Positions 54,089-64,000 of a DNA stretch of 64,000 nt are shown in pieces; position 1 is the first letter of the stretch; each line of letters begins with the position of its first letter. The DNA lies in the NCBI RefSeq assembly GCF_004379255.2, contig NC_056034.1, positions 64,501-128,500 of the forward strand, written 5' to 3'. Position numbers and translations under genes: made by a program. Below the pieces are notes generated by a model. That model was not told the origin of the DNA, made no database searches, and worked only from the letters and a program-made list of their open reading frames with translations. Origin of the DNA: Salvia splendens (lineage: Eukaryota > Streptophyta > Magnoliopsida > Lamiales > Lamiaceae).

Positions 54089-54732
54089 CCCACATCCGCC
54101 CTTTTTCTAAATGTTTTTCTTTTAAATTAAAATTTGTAAAGTCTATCGCCGAATATTACATTTAATTAACTAATAAACTCAGAGGATTGATTAAATGACA
54201 TTGATATCATATTTCATTAACTAATGGAGATCATAGGATTTGTTTTTGTTGTCTAACACTCCAACCTATATGTACAATAATGCAACAACTATTCTTCCAT
54301 ACTTTAATTAAGCACATTCATGTAACTTATTTTAATAAAAGTAACACAAATTATACTGAGTATATTTTACTGCGGAGTATAATAATATCTTATCTCAATC
54401 AATTACTACTACAATAAATCGACAAAGTCAGCTTAGTTGGGCTTGGCCCACTCAATATTTGGATCAGCATCGTTCTGCAAAGATCCTGTGCTACGTGGCT
54501 CAATCCATTGCTTGGCCCGGCAAAGCATCGAATTACCGACATACCCTCGAGGAATGATCAAAATATTCAATCAGCCAGTAACGAGCTCCAGCATCAACTA
54601 CCCACATCAATCTCTTCACGTTCTCCTCTTCTCCCTCTCTCTCCACACACTCGTGAAAATCTAAATCGGTGCAAGATTTGATTGGAGGACCGCTTCTCGT
54701 CAATAATTTCGACCTTGATTCAATCAGAAAAC
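54089..54732. other. Divergent promoter region
   Basis: About 645 bp between the start codons of the DUF3820-like gene (-) and V-ATPase subunit A (+). The CT-rich stretch around 54.6 kb (CTCTTCTCCCTCTCTCTCC) is probably leader of the V-ATPase transcript. No other gene was recognised. Confidence 0.55.
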
Positions 54733-59543
<4,811 letters not shown>

Positions 59544-60839
59544 TTAGTGCATGGTTTGGTAGATGATGCTGTTATTTAGCATTACATTGGAGCTGAGTTG
59601 GTTGCGTTGTAGTGAAGAAAGCAATGAGGCATGCTAGTGTTGATGCTTTTAATTGATTGAGATGATGGGTCTGGATATTGTCAGCGTAGCTGCTTTCTTT
59701 AATTTATATTTGTTGTAGATGCCTCGTGATTTTCGGTCACTAATAAGAGGGCATCAATCGGGTATTTTTTTTCATGTTTGTCTTATGAATAAATCGTGGC
59801 TCTCCCATTATTTATTACAGTGTGTGATTCTATATGTTTTATAATGTCAAATCATCTACGTTTTCTCCTTATCAATGGATACATGATTGTGACTAAGTTA
59901 CTTTGTGATGAAGCTCATTGGATTATCCCCTTGTTGGCTTGATGTTTAGAGAGAGAGTCTTGCATTTGAAACAGCTCGGAGAGTTCGTTGAGAATGAATC
60001 GAGAGAGCAAATGAATTATATGCTCTCACATGGTGACAAATACACCAATTCATCCTGAAGAGGGAAATTTTCTCCTCCATTGTTGAAATCTGTGAGATCT
60101 CTGAGTACAAAATGCATGTCATGAGGTAAGATTGACGTCATTGAAAAGTGTCTTGAGTCACCTTCCGTCCGCCATTCATGCTTTGAGCGTTTATACCATG
60201 CTTGAATTCTTAATCATCATTCCACGCTGGGATTTCCGAAGGCGTCAATCCTCTACATGCTGGTAGAAAGGGAAGAGTGAGGCTCATCAAATGGAGACGC
60301 CTTCCACCACCAGCTTTGAGGACTCCAAATTAAAGTTTTCCAGATAGATAATTTAGCTTGTGGAAACACGGAAGCTTTGGGACTAGTCACGAGTTAGGAG
60401 AATTTTTGATAAATTGAGTATATACTACTAGTTCAGCTGCTTCACTCAGAGTATTCTGCTAAAGTTGTATATTGTGTTCTTTGGTTTGTAACCTTAGTGA
60501 AATTGTTGTTGGGTGAAGTGTAGAAATTGTGCTTAGTAGCACATATTAACCAATTATTGTGTTTATATTTGTTGTAGACAGGAAGGAATGCATGATGCTC
60601 TCACTATAGATATGAATCATAAGTGGTTAACAAAGCCTTTTCCAAAAAGCTTAAAGCTTATATTAAATCCTGAATCTTAAATATGTCAAATTGTAAGGAA
60701 AACATCACTACATAAACGTCAACAAGAGATGATTACACATTGATTAACTTCTCTGAGGTTGGTAAAAGTGGTCTAGACCAACAAAACAACAGATTATAAA
60801 CACATGATTGAAACAAAGCGGTGGGTGTGGAATGATGCT
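59544..60839. other. 3' flank of V-ATPase A and spacer
   Basis: The first few hundred bases must contain the V-ATPase A 3' UTR. The rest is AT-rich. No conserved reading frame or RNA gene was identified. Confidence 0.6.
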
Positions 60840-61440
60840 TTAGCCTGGGCCAACTTTAGGAATATCATAATGCTCACTCATGTTAGCAAGATACTGATTG
60901 AAATCCTCAATACGGTCACGGTGTGATTTGTTAGATGTCTTTGCCAGCTTATGACGGTCAATTCTCTCCCTTTGTTCCATGTACCGTCTCTCTGCTTGGG
61001 TCAGATTGCTATCCCAGCTCGCAGATCTATCATCTACAGTCGATTTATCAGGTTCAGCACTCTCCTGCTTCTCCAAATCACTTGCCATCTCTGCATTCTC
61101 GCCTATTTCACCAGTAAGGAAAACTATCAGAATAGAGGATAAACACACTACAACCAAATGTTTAATCCTATTTCTAACAAATAAAATGCTGCATAAGGAC
61201 TAGAACAATATCAATATGCGTAAATAAATCATGCTAGTATATACACAAGCACAAAGAAGCGTCAAGTTGTAGGGTAAAAAGACAAGGACTTGCAGAACTC
61301 TCACTCTCCACAGCTTCAGACATTTGGTCATGCTGCTTTTTCTGCTTCTTTTTCTTCTTCTTCACTCCGCCGGCCTTCACATCGAGTGCCTTACCCTTAA
61401 GCTTCAGTTTTCCTCCAATCACATTCTCATACCCAGACAT
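60840..61440 (-). CDS. FAM32A: FAM32A-like protein
   Basis: Two coding exons on the minus strand, 61440-61299 and 61102-60840, joined in phase to 134 residues. The N-terminus MSGYENVIGGKLKLKGKALD precedes a Lys-rich nuclear-type stretch (VKKKKKKQKKQ). The second exon holds TQAERRYMEQRERIDRHKLA and the strongly conserved SHRDRIEDFNQYLANMSEHY followed by DIPKVGPG, the family hallmark. Human FAM32A is an exon-ligation factor in the catalytic spliceosome; a similar role here is inferred from the family. A 5' UTR intron reaching to about 61.83 kb is likely. The trihelix gene starts divergently about 640 bp away. Confidence 0.92.
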
Positions 61441-62084
61441 CTCTCCCTCCTGCCAATACTAATAACTTCAGTAATTGCAACAAACACTCAAATCCATAAA
61501 TCTACCATACCTATAATTAAATGAAATAAAAATGGCAGAACAACGAAACAACTAGATCGAAATCAACCGGCTTGTCGAAAGTCGGCGGATTATACCTATG
61601 ATTTCCCTGATTAAAGATGCAATGTTCAGTCTTTTTTGGGTGGATTTATTTTAAAATGAAATAAGATAAGAACCCTAATTTTAGGCCTCGCGAAGATTAA
61701 ATCCAAGGTAACAGCTTTCCAGTGCAAGAATGATCGATTTCCGCCAAATAACAAATTCCCGAAATAAGAATATGCATAATGATGAAAAAACTACGATTTC
61801 GAAAAAGATAAGAGCGGCAGAGCATACCTGAGCCAGAATTATGATTCTAGGTTTGTGGAGTATTAGTTCAACAGACTGAATTTGGGGGAGTTTTTATTGA
61901 GGTCCGGGTGGGCCCCTCAAAAATTGAATAATTTTTTTTTATTTCCTTTTTCTTTTTCGGGGCCCGTCCATCATTTACAATTTACATACCCCCAAATTTT
62001 ACAGGTCAACCTAAACTAAACCCTAATTCCCCTTTCGCTCTCTCTCTACAGATCCGAAATCAATCACCCAGATCTCCTTCATCT

Positions 62085-63116
62085 ATGGAAGACGACGAAG
62101 AAATCCAGTCCCAGCCCTCTCCGGTTTCCAACGGGAGGATCGCCGTCACCGTCGCCGCCGCCCCCCCACCGCCATCCTCCAACTCCCTCACCCTCGCTCT
62201 CCCCATCCAGAACCAGAAAACCCCCGGCTCCGGCGGCAGCCGTGAGGATTGCTGGAGCGAAGGCGCCACCGCCGTCCTAATCGAGGCCTGGGGCGAGAGG
62301 TATTTGGAGCTCAGCCGCGGGAATCTCAAGCAGAAGCACTGGAAAGACGTCGCCGACGTTGTTAGCAGCCGCGGGGATTACTCTAAAACCCCCAAAACCG
62401 ACATCCAGTGCAAAAACCGGATCGATACCGTTAAGAAGAAGTATAAGGCCGAGAAGGCCAAGATCGCTGCCGGCGCAGGCCCGAGCAAGTGGCGATTTTA
62501 CGACAAGCTCGACGAATTGATCGGCCCTACTGCAAAGATGACCTCCGCTGCCACGCCGCCGCCGGATCCCAGTAATCCCTATCAAAGAGTTCCGATGGGA
62601 ATACCAGTAGGAATTAGGTCAAATTCTGCCCAGCCTCAGCAGAAGCCTAACCGCAAAAGGCCTGCTGTTGACTCCGATGATGAATCTGAACCGGATAATT
62701 CAGCTGATTCATCCGATGGTTTGCCTCCAGATAGCTACAAGAGGCCGATGATGCCTAGAGTGGTAAATAATGTGCGTGCAATTAGGCCTAATTTGATGAA
62801 TAAGAAGAATGGTGGGAGTGGGAATTCAATGAAGGAGCTCACTCGGGCTATCTTGAAATTTGGTGAGGCATATGAGCAAGCCGAGACTGCAAAACTTCAG
62901 CAGTTGGTGGAGATGGAGAAGCAGAGGATGAAGTTTGCAAAGGAGTTGGAGTTGCAGAGAATGCAGTGTTTCATGAAGACTCAGGTAGAGCTATCGCAGC
63001 TCAAGAATAGGCGGTCTGAGACTAACAACAGCCACCACCACGGCCATGGGATCATCGGCAATAACGACAATGCCGAAAACAACAAGAATAACAACAACAG
63101 TGATAGCAGTGATTGA
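62085..63116 (+). CDS. Trihelix transcription factor, SIP1 clade (ASIL/ENAP-like)
   Basis: Intronless, 343 residues. The trihelix (MADF/SANT-like) DNA-binding domain lies at about residues 55-125: DCWSEGATAVLIEAWGERYL, LKQKHWKDVADVVSSRGDYS and QCKNRIDTVKKKYKAEKAKI, with Trp57, Trp69 and Trp86 as the helix core. The third-helix position is Ile, as in the SIP1 clade. A GPSKWRFYDKLDELIG segment follows, then an acidic Ser-rich linker. A C-terminal coiled coil (ILKFGEAYEQAETAKLQQLV, MEKQRMKFAKELELQRMQCF) is typical of ASIL1/ASIL2 and ENAP1-type proteins, which act as repressors or chromatin-linked regulators. The tail is His/Asn-rich. The start codon at 62085 follows a CT-rich leader. The exact orthologue is not resolved. 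Confidence 0.92.
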   Translation: MEDDEEIQSQPSPVSNGRIAVTVAAAPPPPSSNSLTLALPIQNQKTPGSGGSREDCWSEGATAVLIEAWGERYLELSRGNLKQKHWKDVADVVSSRGDYSKTPKTDIQCKNRIDTVKKKYKAEKAKIAAGAGPSKWRFYDKLDELIGPTAKMTSAATPPPDPSNPYQRVPMGIPVGIRSNSAQPQQKPNRKRPAVDSDDESEPDNSADSSDGLPPDSYKRPMMPRVVNNVRAIRPNLMNKKNGGSGNSMKELTRAILKFGEAYEQAETAKLQQLVEMEKQRMKFAKELELQRMQCFMKTQVELSQLKNRRSETNNSHHHGHGIIGNNDNAENNKNNNNSDSSD

Positions 63117-64000
63117 GGATGTGAGTAGACAAGTAGGGTATGTATTTGTACAAGTATAATTGTTTGGTATTTGAATCTCTTAGGTTGAGTTTCTTACTTG
63201 TTTCCTTTGTCTGTAATACTACCATTGCCATTGTTGCCATTGCTGCTGCATTGGGGTAAAAAGGCTGAATCTTGTGCATAAGCTATAATTAGAGTTATTC
63301 TAGTTGTCATTTTTCATGCCCTCAGTTCTTGTTGTTTATCAGGCAGAATCATGAATAAATCTATCTAAATATTTTAAGAGAATGTGCATAAATGGCTCTG
63401 TTTTCTACAGATTGTGTTGTTTCGTTTCGTAGCCAAGACTGAAACTTGTGCATAACCTATGGTTGAGTTGATTTATTTGTGACATTTGATGCTTCAATTT
63501 GTTTGGATAATGTGCTGTGGAACTAACTAATCCATCCATCTGATTATGTCAATGTCTGATCTTCCGAAAGATGCTGCTTTTCCAGATTTTATTTGAGAGG
63601 AACTTCTCTTTCATTCAAAACTGATATTTGAGGGTGATGGTTTCATTTTGTGATGTTTTTACTAATAAAAAATCATTTGGATTACAAGGATTTAGTGCAA
63701 TTGGTCTAGGAAAAAAATATTGATATTTGAAATGGAAGTTCATGCAATAACTGAGAAATTGTTTCAAATTTACAACAAAAATAGAAGCAGCATTTATTTG
63801 ATAGATCAATTGCAAACAGTGTTGTTAGGGTCGAGGGTCGCACCGGGTCGATAAGGTGAAAAATCGGGTCGCGAGTCGACAAGTCGACTGGGTCGAGAGA
63901 CCCACTAATCTGCACACAAAATTCAAAAAGAAGATGAAAGTTAGAACAATACCTTGATTAAACAAAGGAATGAATAGATGAAGGGTGGCTCTGTATATTT
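63117..64000. other. 3' flank of the trihelix gene, no gene seen
   Basis: The first few hundred bases are the likely 3' UTR, then AT-rich spacer. At 63827-63902 there is a GC-rich island in which GGGTCG recurs six times. No reading frame of note. Confidence 0.6.

Noticed and set aside
62060..62329. Minus-strand open frame overlapping the trihelix gene
   Set aside because: It is antisense to the intact, family-matching trihelix coding sequence and has no recognisable features.

Overview
This window is nuclear DNA from a flowering plant, most likely a eudicot (an asterid/Lamiales species is my guess, not shown by the sequence). The evidence is plant-only gene families (an auxilin-like J-domain protein, BTL1, group-I Pumilio, a DUF1666 protein, a trihelix factor), multi-exon genes with GT-AG introns, AT-rich spacers, and plant transposons: Athila and Tat Ty3/gypsy elements, PIF/Harbinger, hAT, Stowaway-type MITEs and tRNA-derived SINEs. 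There are no bacterial operons, CRISPR arrays or rRNA genes.

Layout. 1-0.6 kb: 3' end of an auxilin-like gene (+). 1.5-11 kb: a MITE, a broken ALMT malate-channel gene, a 2.3-kb solo LTR and a decayed 6.3-kb PIF/Harbinger transposon. 11.5-13.5 kb: BTL1 mitochondrial carrier (+). 14-18 kb: Pumilio RNA-binding protein (-), convergent with BTL1. 19-32.4 kb: nested transposons, in which an ALP1-like Harbinger is split by a 10.3-kb Athila element; next to it lies a non-autonomous hAT that itself contains a 165-bp hairpin MITE. 33.4-36.8 kb: DUF1666 gene (-). 37-41.4 kb: short repeats, MITEs and a Harbinger relative carrying only a Myb/SANT-like pseudogene. 41.9-43.8 kb: F-box gene (-). 45.9-54.1 kb: a DUF3820-type gene (-) split by a full-length 7.5-kb Tat-lineage retrotransposon. 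54.7-59.5 kb: V-ATPase subunit A (+, 20 exons). 60.8-61.4 kb: FAM32A-like (-). 62.1-63.1 kb: trihelix transcription factor (+).

The host genes are ordinary housekeeping or regulatory genes with no evident shared pathway. The notable biology is in the mobile elements. The Tat element at 46.2-53.7 kb has LTRs that look identical by eye, intact target duplications and open reading frames with all catalytic residues. Its gag-pro and pol frames are in phase and separated by one UAG in a context matching the tobamovirus-type readthrough consensus, and its gag AUG directly follows a run of 24 A. It lies inside a coding exon of a host gene. The Athila element has nearly identical LTRs but a disabled integrase, so it may have been moved in trans. 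Exon coordinates are given in the entries; splice sites were placed by reading GT/AG boundaries and keeping phase with family-conserved protein sequence.
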